DNA of 64,000 nt, from assembly GCA_964486055.1 (NCBI GenBank), contig CAZALE010000004.1:62001-126000 (forward strand), in the 5' to 3' direction. The number at the start of each line of letters is the position of its first letter. The first letter of the stretch is position 1. Position numbers and translations under genes: made by a program. Positions 8,412 through 16,630 of this stretch are shown here, in pieces. The stretch is from J014 sp964486055. Its GTDB lineage: Bacteria > Acidobacteriota > Blastocatellia > Pyrinomonadales > Pyrinomonadaceae. The notes beneath the pieces were generated by a model. It did not search any database. It was not told where the DNA came from and worked only from the letters and a program-made list of their open reading frames with translations.

Positions 8412-9199
8412 AAGCGACGCTTATTACGGGAGCCTCGAGTGGTATAGGTGAAGCATTCGCCAGAAGACTTGCACGAGAAAAACATAATCTGGTTTTGGTC
8501 GCAAGATCAAAAGAAAGACTTGAACAAATCGCTGAGGAACTAATCTCTAAGCATCAAATCATAGCAGAGGTGATAGCTTTAGACCTTTCTGAGCCTGGGT
8601 CCGACAAAGTACTTTTTGAGACAACCGAAAGTAAAGGATTTCAAGTAAACTGGTTGATAAATAATGCAGGATTTGGTTCGATGGGTTATTTTTCTGAATT
8701 GAACCTAGAGAAAGAGCTACAAATGATTAGGCTAAATATAGAAGCCTTGGTAGCCCTAACGCATCATTATCTACGCAAGATGCGAGAAATGAGAGAAGGT
8801 GTGATAATTAATGTATCCTCAGCCGCGAGCTTTCAACCCGTCCCGTTCATGGCAACATATGCAGCAACTAAGGCATTTGTCACTTCGTTTACTGCAGCAA
8901 TAGCTGAGGAAAATCGACCGTTTGGAATAGTAATACAAGCTCTATGCCCCGGTGCTACTCAGACAAATTTCTTCGAGAGAGCCAATATGAATAGGGTAAT
9001 AGGCATAAAAGGCATGCAAACCCCTGAACAAGTTGTAGAAACTTCATTAAAAGCAGTGCGCAGGAAAAAAGTCGTGCCAGTATCTGGCTTCACTAATTAC
9101 ATTAGCTCAATAGTGGGCTCTATAACCCCTGAGTGGATTGTTACTCGCGCAATCTCGAGTGTCTTAAGATCAAGAATCGAAAAAAATGAGCGTCAGTAG
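8408..9199 (+). CDS. Short-chain dehydrogenase/reductase (classical SDR, YqjQ/DltE type)
   Basis: The classical SDR elements are all present. The nucleotide-binding TGASSGIGEAFA is at residues 6-17, NNAGFG near 90, the catalytic Ser in VSSAASFQ near 140, and Tyr-x-x-x-Lys in YAATK near 155. Arg34 in VARSKERL after the second strand favours NADP(H). The substrate is unknown. The gene starts inside the stop codon of the DUF1015 gene and overlaps serC by 14 bp, so it may take part in the same pathway or simply share the mRNA. It could equally be a general aldehyde/ketone reductase. Confidence 0.88.
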   Translation: MKATLITGASSGIGEAFARRLAREKHNLVLVARSKERLEQIAEELISKHQIIAEVIALDLSEPGSDKVLFETTESKGFQVNWLINNAGFGSMGYFSELNLEKELQMIRLNIEALVALTHHYLRKMREMREGVIINVSSAASFQPVPFMATYAATKAFVTSFTAAIAEENRPFGIVIQALCPGATQTNFFERANMNRVIGIKGMQTPEQVVETSLKAVRRKKVVPVSGFTNYISSIVGSITPEWIVTRAISSVLRSRIEKNERQ

Positions 9200-10271
9200 G
9201 GTGTTTAACTTCAGTGCCGGTCCGGCGATGCTTCCCACAGAGGTCTTAGAGAAAGCTCGCCAGGAATTATTATCTCTCGATGATTCAGGTATGTCAGTGA
9301 TGGAAATAAGCCATCGCTCTAAAAAGTTTTTTGAGATACTCGAAAGAACTAAACAATCAATCAAAGACTTACTCAATATCCCGCCCGATTACAAAATTCT
9401 TTTTTTTCCTGGTGGAGCGAGCCTACAATTTGCTCTGATACCACTCAATTTCCTGCACCATAAGGCTGATTTCATTGTGACTGGTTATTGGAGTCAAAAA
9501 GCTTTCAAAGAGGCCTCAAAACTTGGTGTTAGCAACCTTATATACACTTCGGAAGCATTAAATTTTTCTGCGATTCCCCATCAGCAAGAACTACGATTTT
9601 CAGAGAATGCAGATTATGTTCATTACTGCTCTAATGAAACTATTCATGGGGTTGAGTTTGATTATGATCTGACTGCTGGTGATCTGCCGATAGTCTGCGA
9701 TGCCTCGTCAAACATAATGTCGAAATCAATAGACATAACTAAATACTCTTTAATATATGCAGGTGCACAAAAAAATCTAGGACCTTCTGGCATAACTCTG
9801 GTCATTGTACGTGAAGACTTCTTACAAAGGGCAAGAAAGGATTTACCTACAATTCTCAGCTATTTAAGTTTCGCAAACGAAAATTCGATGCCTAATACAC
9901 CCAACACATGGGGAATATACATGATTGGGCTAGTCTGTGAATGGATAAAACAAAAGGGTGGCATAGCCGCAATTGAAAAACTTAATCAAAAAAAGGCACA
10001 GTTAGTTTATGATGAGATAGACAATAGTGATGGATTTTACAGAGGGAGAGCAATGCCGCAGTTTCGGTCCAGAATGAACATTACATTTAATCTGAAGACA
10101 GAATCATTAGAAAATAAATTTTGCGAGGAGGCAGAGAGAAAAGGGTTAATGAACTTACGAGGGCATCGATCTACTGGCGGCATTAGAGCCTCTATTTATA
10201 ATGCATTTCCACTAGATGGTGTGATCAAGCTCAAAGAATTTATGAGAGAGTTCAGAGAGATGAATTCATAA
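9186..10271 (+). CDS. serC: Phosphoserine aminotransferase
   Basis: SerC converts 3-phosphohydroxypyruvate and glutamate to phosphoserine, using PLP. The N-terminal FNFSAGPAMLP is diagnostic. The PLP lysine is Lys196 in YAGAQKNLGPSG. Near the C terminus GHRSTGGIRASIYNAFP carries the phosphate-binding Arg and His. The length of 361 aa is normal. It is the last gene of the DUF1015-SDR-serC operon; serA and serB are not seen in this window. Its 3' end overlaps by 6 bp the convergent FHA-kinase gene, with no visible terminator between them. Confidence 0.96.
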   Translation: MSVSRVFNFSAGPAMLPTEVLEKARQELLSLDDSGMSVMEISHRSKKFFEILERTKQSIKDLLNIPPDYKILFFPGGASLQFALIPLNFLHHKADFIVTGYWSQKAFKEASKLGVSNLIYTSEALNFSAIPHQQELRFSENADYVHYCSNETIHGVEFDYDLTAGDLPIVCDASSNIMSKSIDITKYSLIYAGAQKNLGPSGITLVIVREDFLQRARKDLPTILSYLSFANENSMPNTPNTWGIYMIGLVCEWIKQKGGIAAIEKLNQKKAQLVYDEIDNSDGFYRGRAMPQFRSRMNITFNLKTESLENKFCEEAERKGLMNLRGHRSTGGIRASIYNAFPLDGVIKLKEFMREFREMNS

Positions 10272-11564
10272 ACCAGCAGCTTGTAACAAAGCTTGCCGCA
10301 TTTCACCAGCGGTTTTCCAACGTTTTCTTGGATCCTTAGAGAGTGCCTTTTCAACTACCTCAGCAACCGAAGGTGGCACAGTTCGATCTCTGATAATGAC
10401 GGGAACAATCGGTTTATCGAAAATGGCTTTAACGATCTCAGCGATACCAGCCGTTAGGCTAACATCTAAAGCATGTGTTCCGGTCAATAGAACGTAGGCC
10501 GTCATCCCTGCAGCATATATATCGGTAGGAGGACGCACCTCTTTGAAATTTCTTATCTGCTCAGGAGGCATATAAACTATCGTTCCAGCTACATCACCAA
10601 CCATCGTAACCCCGCTCATACCGGTCTGCTTAAAACTTTTCGCAAGCCCAAAATCAGTCAACTTTGCAACATACTTTGGATATTCACCGGAAACCAAAAT
10701 ATTCTGTTCTTTTATATCACGATGAACGTAACCAAGGCGATGCGCATAGTCCAATGCTGATAGGATTTGCTCCATTATCAATACCACCTCTTTATAATTC
10801 AATCGCCCTCCACGTTGCTTTGCTAATTTACCAGCATCTATACCGTTAACAAACTCAGAGACTAAATAAATGACTCCGTTATGAACACGATGCTCTATGT
10901 ATGCCACTATGTTTGGATGCCTGAGCGCTGAAACTACCTCTATCTCGCGCATGAATCTTTTCAGCGATTGCTCACTTACTGCAACTTCCGGTAAGAGAGT
11001 CTTTATTGCAACAGGTCTACCATTAGCCACCGAGGTAGCCAGAATAACACTACCCATGCCTCCTTGCCCAAGAACTTTGATCATTTGATAACCAGGCAGC
11101 GTCTCTGGATTATTCTTCAGCTTGATCCTGCACATTTCACAAATATAAGAGAGCTTTGCATCCGGACTTGAAGCCTCTGCCTGTACAGAGCAACCACAAT
11201 TCAGACAATTGACTTTTACCACTGATGGCAGAGAACTCATTGTTTCACCTGTTTCCAGCGAGCTCTCAACTGAAACTTCTACCTCTAAAACCGTTTTGCC
11301 GCCCTGAATCTTATCTCCATTTTTAAGATGTGCGGTCTCAACCTTTACGCCATTTACATAAGTTCCATTTGTAGAGCCTAAATCCCTGAGAAACACCTGA
11401 GGTGGTGAAATCTCCAGTAGACAGTGATGACGAGAAAAATATTTATCCTCAGGCAAACATAAGTGAGCACTCTCGGCTCTACCTATTAAAAATGTATCCG
11501 GTTGATCAAATGTAAATGTGCGCCCTTTATGTGGTCCCTCGATTACTTTTAAAGTAACTCTCAT
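10266..11564 (-). CDS. FHA-domain Ser/Thr protein kinase
   Basis: The protein has an N-terminal FHA phosphopeptide-binding domain (residues 1-95, with IGRAESAHLCLP, SRHHCLL and STNGTYVNG). A small CxxC...CxxC zinc ribbon follows (Cys120/123 and 142/145), then a complete Hanks-type kinase (about 158-432). The kinase has GQGGMGSV, Lys188, HRDIKEQN with Asp283, DFG at 304-306 and a Met-Pro-Pro-Glu activation end. There is no membrane segment, so it is cytosolic. The FHA-kinase fusion in one chain suggests that it recruits phosphorylated partners or itself. It follows the zinc-ribbon membrane protein gene with no spacing (stop/start adjacent) and is probably coexpressed with it. Confidence 0.94.
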   Translation of the reverse strand: MRVTLKVIEGPHKGRTFTFDQPDTFLIGRAESAHLCLPEDKYFSRHHCLLEISPPQVFLRDLGSTNGTYVNGVKVETAHLKNGDKIQGGKTVLEVEVSVESSLETGETMSSLPSVVKVNCLNCGCSVQAEASSPDAKLSYICEMCRIKLKNNPETLPGYQMIKVLGQGGMGSVILATSVANGRPVAIKTLLPEVAVSEQSLKRFMREIEVVSALRHPNIVAYIEHRVHNGVIYLVSEFVNGIDAGKLAKQRGGRLNYKEVVLIMEQILSALDYAHRLGYVHRDIKEQNILVSGEYPKYVAKLTDFGLAKSFKQTGMSGVTMVGDVAGTIVYMPPEQIRNFKEVRPPTDIYAAGMTAYVLLTGTHALDVSLTAGIAEIVKAIFDKPIVPVIIRDRTVPPSVAEVVEKALSKDPRKRWKTAGEMRQALLQAAGL

Positions 11565-12494
11565 TTACTTTCTTTTTATCTCTAAATTTGAAAAAGCTAT
11601 AGGATTGTCTTCACTGGCATATAGTCCGACAATTCCACTTCTAATCCCAACCTCGTCTTTATACTCATCTAAAAACACACCATTGACGTAAAAACTCATT
11701 TTTCCTGCATTATCCAATACTTGCAAAATGTTTTCCTCTGTTCCAGGTTTAATCGCTTCAGAGTGCTGCCAACCTTTTACCTCTTGCTCTTCTCCCTTGA
11801 ATTGTCTAGTGATTCTGTACATCTGTGTGGCACTGTCAATTAAGAAACTATAACCTCCTTGAAGAGGATCCCTCTGATCAGCATGAATTACAAGCCCGAA
11901 ACCATAGGTGACGGTTTGACCAGTTATATTTCTAGCCCTCACGGTTACTAGCGCATTATCAGTTCTGAAATTATTATTCGGAGTCGCCAGAATACAGAAA
12001 TAAAGAGGCTGTGTTTTTAAAATCAATTCACCATTTGAATAAGAAGCTACTATCTCTTTTGTAGGTGAACGCCAACTAGATAAATCGTCATTTAAAACCT
12101 TTGTATATTTAGTATTTAAATCCGATCCTCTCGATGACGAATGTTCAATCACCTTAGAATTATTGCTACCCATCTCGGTATTATTACCTATCGCAGCCAA
12201 CATCATCAGACAAGCAACGCCTCCACCACCACATAGCAAAACCAAAACCAACAAGATTATCAAAATCCACATCCACGAATTAGACTTAACAGGTACATTG
12301 ATATTAGCCGGATTTTGAGCAAGAGTAGGGCTTGGCACTCTTGTAAAAGTGGGATCTTTACTTTCCTCAGGCATCGTAATTCTAATGCCAGAGGGAGTTT
12401 CCAGACCCATGGCTTCAATTAATCTTTGGCCGTCGTCCAAACAGAATGACATTTCATCGGAATATTGCTTACCACATGATGGACAAGTTTTCAT
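11565..12494 (-). CDS. Zinc-ribbon, single-pass membrane protein with an extracytoplasmic LamG/DUF1080-like domain
   Basis: An N-terminal ribbon CPSCGKQYSDEMSFCLDDG (residues 3-21) is followed by a Pro-rich linker and one membrane helix near residues 70-95. The C-terminal domain (about 130-309) is probably beta-rich. Its ending FYVNGVFLDEYKD...SGIVGLYASEDNPIAFSNLEI is typical of LamG/3-keto-disaccharide-hydrolase-like jelly rolls. I chose the ATG at 12494 because AGGTAG lies just upstream; a TTG six codons earlier is less likely. Sitting between two Ser/Thr kinases, it may be a sensor or substrate of them; this is inferred from position only. Confidence 0.75.
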   Translation of the reverse strand: MKTCPSCGKQYSDEMSFCLDDGQRLIEAMGLETPSGIRITMPEESKDPTFTRVPSPTLAQNPANINVPVKSNSWMWILIILLVLVLLCGGGGVACLMMLAAIGNNTEMGSNNSKVIEHSSSRGSDLNTKYTKVLNDDLSSWRSPTKEIVASYSNGELILKTQPLYFCILATPNNNFRTDNALVTVRARNITGQTVTYGFGLVIHADQRDPLQGGYSFLIDSATQMYRITRQFKGEEQEVKGWQHSEAIKPGTEENILQVLDNAGKMSFYVNGVFLDEYKDEVGIRSGIVGLYASEDNPIAFSNLEIKRK

Positions 12495-12523
12495 ACTTCT
12501 ACCTAGCACCAAAGATGCTATCG

Positions 12524-12553
12524 ATTATAGAGCAAGAACAGACTCATTGTCAT
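12524..12553 (-). promoter_or_regulatory. Candidate sigma-70 promoter for the zinc-ribbon protein/FHA-kinase pair
   Basis: On the minus strand ATGACA (12548-12553) is separated by 18 bp from a perfect TATAAT (12524-12529). The ATG at 12494 follows 30 bp downstream of the -10. The -35 lies in the loop and the spacer in one arm of the adjacent inverted repeat, so the hairpin and promoter overlap. Confidence 0.5.
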
Positions 12554-12563
12554 GTTCTTGCTC
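12530..12563. repeat. Perfect 11-bp inverted repeat between the two kinase units
   Basis: GAGCAAGAACA (12530-12540) and TGTTCTTGCTC (12553-12563) form an 11-bp perfect stem with a 12-base loop. On the plus strand it is followed by TTTT, but no plus-strand gene ends here. On the minus strand, where the kinase gene ends at 12587, there is no T run after it. It could be a weak terminator or an operator; it overlaps the promoter at 12524-12553. Confidence 0.55.
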
Positions 12564-12586
12564 TTTTCGATCAATAATTTTATTTA

Positions 12587-14188
12587 TTACACGATAGCTC
12601 CGCAACGTCCGCAAAACTTAGCACTTAATGGATTTATCATCCCACAGGATACACAGAGTTTTTTAATTTCACTATTCGGCCGGGAAACTGCACTTTTAGG
12701 GTCTGCACCAACAGGTGTTGATTGTGTTTTATGGATTATGGGAGTACCACACTTGCCACAAAATTTCGCATTTGACGGTAGAAGACTAGCACAACGCGGG
12801 CAATTAATCTGCTCACTAGTCTGCTGAGACACGGAAACGACCGTGAACTCTGACTTACCGCATTTACCACAAAACTTTACTCCCTCGGCAAATCTCGCCC
12901 CACAATTTTTGCAAGCAACTATTCCTGGCAAAATGCTAGACTTTGCGCCACTGCCCGAAGCAGCAGATGTTAAACCAGATGATTTAAATTGAGCTTGAAT
13001 AACCTGCTCTGCTGTATCTCCACGTATCTCTATAAGACGTTCATCATCTTTTTCACCAGCTTTCGAAATCCTTAAAATATGCTGACCGATTGGAAGGTTA
13101 TTGATTATGAGTCGCCCAGAGCTCCCAACCATTCCCTTGCGTTCATCGTCGACATACACCTCCGATCCCTGAGGCGCTAAAATCACTAACCTTGTTTTAC
13201 CTTGATTAGCTTGCTCATCTATTTCACCTGCAACTTCCTCTAATGCACTTATCCATTCTCTGATGCTTTTAGGACGTTGATTTACATCCCTACTTAAAGC
13301 CCACATTATGACTTGCTCAACATCTGGAGGAATATCAGATCTGATAGAGGACAATGAAGGAGGATCTAGTGACGCCTTCTGAACCAAAATGGTCGTTAAA
13401 TTACCAGAAAATGGAGTTTTACCTCCTAACATTAAATAGGCGATAGTTCCAATTGCATATATATCTGCCCTAACATCTATTGGACCTTGAGACATATCTA
13501 TTTGTTCAGGAGCCATAAATTCAGGAGTTCCAACAATGCCTCTAGATTTCGGACCTGAATCTAACTCAATACCGCTTCTCTCCTCACTTATAATTTTAGC
13601 TAAACCAAAATCACCGATCTTTACGTATCCATCTCCAACTCCGTCTCGACTCTTTAACAAGAATATGTTTCCAGGTTTTAAGTCCCTGTGTAATATCCCT
13701 CTCGAATGAGCAGCCTCTACGCCTTCAGCTATTTGCTTGAGCAAATTAAGAGCGCGTTTTATTGTTAATGTACCCTCTCGCCTTAACAATCTATGAAGTG
13801 TTTCCCCCTCGACATACTCCATGACAAGATAGAAAAGACCATCCTGTGTTTCTCCATAATCTGTTACTGCTACTACATTCGGATGATTTATGCTTGCCGC
13901 AGCCTTTGCCTCTCTTTCAAACCTTGCTATGGCCTCACCTTCTTGGAGATCGCTAGAGGACAGAAGTTCCTGACGAACGGTCTTCACAGCCACCTTGCGT
14001 GTTCCGAGTCTTTTATCGATCGCCAAATACACCTGACCCATAGCACCGCTACCTAGGCGTTTTTTCAGTTCGTATCTATTGGCTATCAGTGTTCCACCAG
14101 GCAGCGTTAGACGAGTCTCTCCCCCATCTTCTGGACAGAAAGTTATATCATCAGGAAAGCAAAGATCACATTTGCGGCACTCTCTCAT
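12587..14188 (-). CDS. Ser/Thr protein kinase with PEGA domain and zinc ribbons
   Basis: A short Cys-rich N terminus (CRKCDLC...FCPEDG) precedes a complete Hanks-type kinase at about residues 38-315. Its motifs are GSGAMGQVYLA, Lys69, HRDLKPGN with Asp169, DFG at 193-195 and the activation-segment end GTPEFMAPEQ. A PEGA domain follows at about 335-395 (VILAPQGSEVYVDDERKG, LPIGQHILRI). Three zinc ribbons close the protein, each with a CxxC pair and FCGxCG, the last ending at the C terminus. There is no membrane helix, so unlike many PEGA kinases it appears cytosolic. The ribbons probably mediate protein or nucleic-acid contacts. It starts the minus-strand signalling cluster; the two downstream genes have their own promoter candidate. 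Confidence 0.95.
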   Translation of the reverse strand: MRECRKCDLCFPDDITFCPEDGGETRLTLPGGTLIANRYELKKRLGSGAMGQVYLAIDKRLGTRKVAVKTVRQELLSSSDLQEGEAIARFEREAKAAASINHPNVVAVTDYGETQDGLFYLVMEYVEGETLHRLLRREGTLTIKRALNLLKQIAEGVEAAHSRGILHRDLKPGNIFLLKSRDGVGDGYVKIGDFGLAKIISEERSGIELDSGPKSRGIVGTPEFMAPEQIDMSQGPIDVRADIYAIGTIAYLMLGGKTPFSGNLTTILVQKASLDPPSLSSIRSDIPPDVEQVIMWALSRDVNQRPKSIREWISALEEVAGEIDEQANQGKTRLVILAPQGSEVYVDDERKGMVGSSGRLIINNLPIGQHILRISKAGEKDDERLIEIRGDTAEQVIQAQFKSSGLTSAASGSGAKSSILPGIVACKNCGARFAEGVKFCGKCGKSEFTVVSVSQQTSEQINCPRCASLLPSNAKFCGKCGTPIIHKTQSTPVGADPKSAVSRPNSEIKKLCVSCGMINPLSAKFCGRCGAIV

Positions 14189-14293
14189 CTTTCTAATCTA
14201 TTTTCTCTCTGTTACACGACTTTACCAAGTCATAAGACTATCAAAATAGAAATAACTTTGACCGAATCCATGAAAGAGTATAAACAAAGGCAT

Positions 14294-14323
14294 TTGCAAG
14301 CACTGGAGTCAAGTTGTTATAAT
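14294..14323 (+). promoter_or_regulatory. Promoter of tRNA-Lys
   Basis: TTGCAA (14294-14299) and a perfect TATAAT (14318-14323) are 18 bp apart, and the tRNA begins 8 bp after the -10 box. Confidence 0.65.
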
Positions 14324-14330
14324 TCAAATC

Positions 14331-14403
14331 GGGTCGTTAGCTCAGTTGGTAGAGCAGGTGACTCTTAATCACCGGGCCGCAGGTTCGAGTCCTGCACGAC
14401 CCA
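14331..14403 (+). tRNA. tRNA-Lys (CUU anticodon)
   Basis: The acceptor arms GGGTCGT/ACGACCC pair fully and are followed by discriminator A. The D arm is GCTCAGTTGGTAGAGC. The anticodon stem GGTGA/TCACC encloses the loop CTCTTAA, which gives anticodon CUU (Lys, codon AAG). The T arm contains GGTTCGAGTCC. The 3' CCA is not encoded. It stands alone between the kinase cluster and the prepilin peptidase gene. Confidence 0.97.
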
Positions 14404-14586
14404 TCTTCAACAATTTAATCTCAACAACAAAGATAGCCAAATATTTTAAATTTGCATTGAGTAATAACTCTTCTAAATGAGAATCTCCAGGAATTAAATC
14501 ATTGCAATTCTTAGCATTCAAACAATGTGCAATGATGTCTTTTGACTTGCCTCTCTTTACTTTTTTACGCATAATTTTAAAGAAAA

Positions 14587-15447
14587 ATGCAGCATAAACT
14601 CTCTGACTGGTTTTTATACTTTTTTATTTTCTTTTTGGGCGCAATAATTGGCAGTTTTTTGAATGTAGTTATACACAGGATTCCCCGGCGAGAATCTATA
14701 GTTTTCCCAAACTCAAGGTGTCCACATTGTAAAAACCCAGTAAAACCTTACGATAATATACCAATAATCAGCTGGCTAGTTTTAAAAGGAAGGTGTAGAA
14801 GCTGTAAAAATCCAATATCAACTCGATATATAATTGTCGAATCTGTTACTGCATCCTTGTTTCTTGTAGCTTTTCTAAAGCTGGGGTTAAGTCCTTTTTT
14901 GTTACCTGCTCTTGTATTGATCTGTGCCACTATAGCTCTTATTTTTATTGATGCTGAGCACATGATACTACCAAATGTGATCACTTATCCAATGATAATT
15001 GTCGCCTTAATCTCACGAATCTTCTTCGCCCTGTTTTTCAGTGATAATTTCTTCTCTGATTTAAAATACTTTCCTGCTGAGCAAATGTCCCATTATCCTG
15101 TATGGCTATCAAGCCTTTTATCAGGTGTATTTGGCTCGCTCGTCGGAGGAGGTTTTTTGTGGATTACTGGTCAGCTCTGGGAAAAACTTAGAAAAATAGA
15201 GGCGATGGGAATGGGTGATGTAAAAATGATGGCAGGAGTTGGCGCCTTTCTTGGGTGGCGTCTTACTTTACTTACGATTTTTATTGGAGCATTTACTGGT
15301 GCTTTAGCCGGCATAGGAATCGCATGGAGAAAAGGAAGCCTTCAAACTCAAATTCCCTTTGGCGTATTTCTCGGAATTGGAACCATAATCTCACTCTTAT
15401 TTGGGGAGGAATTGATTAGACTTTATCTAGATTTATTCATGCCTTGA
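14587..15447 (+). CDS. pilD: Prepilin peptidase / N-methyltransferase (A24 family)
   Basis: This membrane aspartic protease cleaves and N-methylates type IV pilin-like precursors. The N-terminal GSFLNVVIHRIPRRE is diagnostic. A cytoplasmic zinc loop with two CxxC pairs (CPHC and CRSC) follows. The two catalytic aspartates are in DAEHMILPN (near residue 120) and GMGDVKMM (near 215). About eight membrane helices are present and the length of 286 aa is standard. No pilin or other pilus gene is in the window. Its stop codon is the last triplet before the 100-N gap; the sequence after the gap repeats its last 18 bases (see findings), so the reading frame is complete. Confidence 0.95.
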   Translation: MQHKLSDWFLYFFIFFLGAIIGSFLNVVIHRIPRRESIVFPNSRCPHCKNPVKPYDNIPIISWLVLKGRCRSCKNPISTRYIIVESVTASLFLVAFLKLGLSPFLLPALVLICATIALIFIDAEHMILPNVITYPMIIVALISRIFFALFFSDNFFSDLKYFPAEQMSHYPVWLSSLLSGVFGSLVGGGFLWITGQLWEKLRKIEAMGMGDVKMMAGVGAFLGWRLTLLTIFIGAFTGALAGIGIAWRKGSLQTQIPFGVFLGIGTIISLLFGEELIRLYLDLFMP

Positions 15448-15547
15448 NNNNNNNNNNNNNNNNNNNNNNNNNNNNNNNNNNNNNNNNNNNNNNNNNNNNN
15501 NNNNNNNNNNNNNNNNNNNNNNNNNNNNNNNNNNNNNNNNNNNNNNN
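15448..15547. other. Assembly gap (100 N), flanked by an 18-base overlap
   Basis: The gap is exactly 100 N, the conventional length for a gap of unknown size. The 18 bases before it (15430-15447, GATTTATTCATGCCTTGA) are identical to the 18 bases after it (15548-15565). The contig ends therefore overlap and the true gap is probably zero. Confidence 0.9.
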
Positions 15548-15550
15548 GAT

Positions 15551-15808
15551 TTATTCATGCCTTGAGAGCCTATTAACACATTCTCTCGAACAATAAAAAT
15601 TTCCCATTCCCATGGATAGCGCTCGTGAGCTAGCAACCCATTTTTTGCATGTAGCACAACAAACAAGATCATCAGAGTCTCTACGCTCGAGTGAGGAAGA
15701 TAAAAGCCTTAGTAACTTTATTAAGAATGTTATTTCTTTCCTATACCTCAGAGCTATGAGAGAGAACAATAAAATTAATAACAAAAAGATGAACAAGAAC
15801 TTAAGCAT
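15551..15808 (-). CDS. Small membrane-anchored zinc-binding protein (PP0621-like)
   Basis: This 85-residue protein has one N-terminal membrane helix (residues 2-22) and a basic linker. A C-terminal metal-binding knuckle CCATCKKW...ALSMGMGNFYCSRECVNR follows. That architecture matches the small PP0621-type proteins found near type IV pilus genes in proteobacteria (VxCAxC...FCSxxC). The function is unknown. Its start codon overlaps the stop of the TPR gene by one base (TAATG), so the two are translationally coupled. Its stop codon TAA lies at 15551-15553, inside the duplicated 18 bases beside the gap. If the gap is closed it overlaps the convergent pilD by 15 bp. Confidence 0.7.
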   Translation of the reverse strand: MLKFLFIFLLLILLFSLIALRYRKEITFLIKLLRLLSSSLERRDSDDLVCCATCKKWVASSRALSMGMGNFYCSRECVNRLSRHE

Positions 15809-16506
15809 TATTGTGCCTGATTCTCTAATTCCGTAATTACTGGGTTCTGTGAATTTATTTTCTTTAATTTATCTAAATACTCTGAGGCCGTTTCTTTATC
15901 ACCTTTCGCTATTAGTGCTCTCACCATATTTTCTAAACTTCTTTCATGATTTGGCTGTGCGGCGAGTGCTTTTTTCAGTTCTTCTATGGCTTTATCATAA
16001 TCAGCAGGATCAGCCAATAGATAGGTCAATGCAACGCTACTTTGTATATCAGCGTCTTTAGGCCTTATCTGTAAAGCTTTCTGATAGAACTGTCTTGCCC
16101 TTTCATATCTAGAATTATCTTTGGTTATTTGTGCCAAATCTAAGTTAACATCTCCTAGCGCTACTTGCGTCTCAAAATCTAGAGGATTTAGATTTGCCGC
16201 CCGTTCTAGTAATCTTAACACATCTGGTAAGTACTGTGGATTTTGTTCTATCACAGAGTAACGATACAGAGCTATTCCTAAACCTTTCTGAAAGCTAAAG
16301 TCATCTGGTCTTTTATCTGCCTGGTCTATCTTGCTACGAATTTCCTCATCACTTAATGACGAAGATTGCCGCTCAGATTTTAAGCGTGCGTTCTCACGAC
16401 GCAGCTCTTCAAGTTCCTTCTTATTCAGAGCATTAGCCAACAAGAATCCACCAATAAAGCTGACTACCACGGCTAGAACCGAAAGAATTGGTAGAATTCT
16501 GCTCAC
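15808..16506 (-). CDS. Membrane-anchored TPR protein
   Basis: An N-terminal signal anchor (about residues 5-26) is followed by a short coiled-coil stretch (KKELEELRRENARLKSER). At least three tetratricopeptide repeats follow between residues about 75 and 225, recognisable by RARQFYQKALQIRPKDADI and KAIEELKKALAAQPNHERS. The repeats probably lie in the periplasm and hold partner proteins. The arrangement resembles cytochrome c biogenesis CcmI/NrfG-type TPR proteins, but no heme genes are nearby, so I give no specific role. It is cotranscribed with the small zinc protein (TAATG overlap). Confidence 0.85.
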   Translation of the reverse strand: MSRILPILSVLAVVVSFIGGFLLANALNKKELEELRRENARLKSERQSSSLSDEEIRSKIDQADKRPDDFSFQKGLGIALYRYSVIEQNPQYLPDVLRLLERAANLNPLDFETQVALGDVNLDLAQITKDNSRYERARQFYQKALQIRPKDADIQSSVALTYLLADPADYDKAIEELKKALAAQPNHERSLENMVRALIAKGDKETASEYLDKLKKINSQNPVITELENQAQ

Positions 16507-16588
16507 TCTTAGAGTTTATCAAAGAAACACTTGCATTATAAGGGTGGTTTAAAAAAATGTTGGTGGGGGTTCTAATTCCTTTTAGAAA

Positions 16589-16620
16589 AGACAAAGACTC
16601 AGATCTCTGAGTCTTTGTCT
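16589..16620 (-). terminator. Long perfect hairpin, probable terminator of the rnpB-RHH unit
   Basis: AGACAAAGACTCAGA (16589-16603) and TCTGAGTCTTTGTCT (16606-16620) form a perfect 15-bp inverted repeat with a 2-base centre. It lies 10 bp after the stop of the ribbon-helix-helix gene. On the minus strand it is followed by TTTCT, a weak T run. No comparable hairpin separates rnpB from the RHH gene. Confidence 0.7.
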
Positions 16621-16630
16621 AAAGATCGAA

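Noticed and set aside
14369..14572. Minus-strand frame of 67 codons ending in MGRAGLEPAAR over tRNA-Lys
   Set aside because: The C-terminal GRAGLEPAA is the well-known false peptide made by reading a tRNA gene in antisense. The rest has no family resemblance.
15433..15672. Minus-strand frame across the 100-N gap
   Set aside because: It is built partly from unknown bases, and it lies antisense to pilD and in a shifted frame of the small zinc protein.
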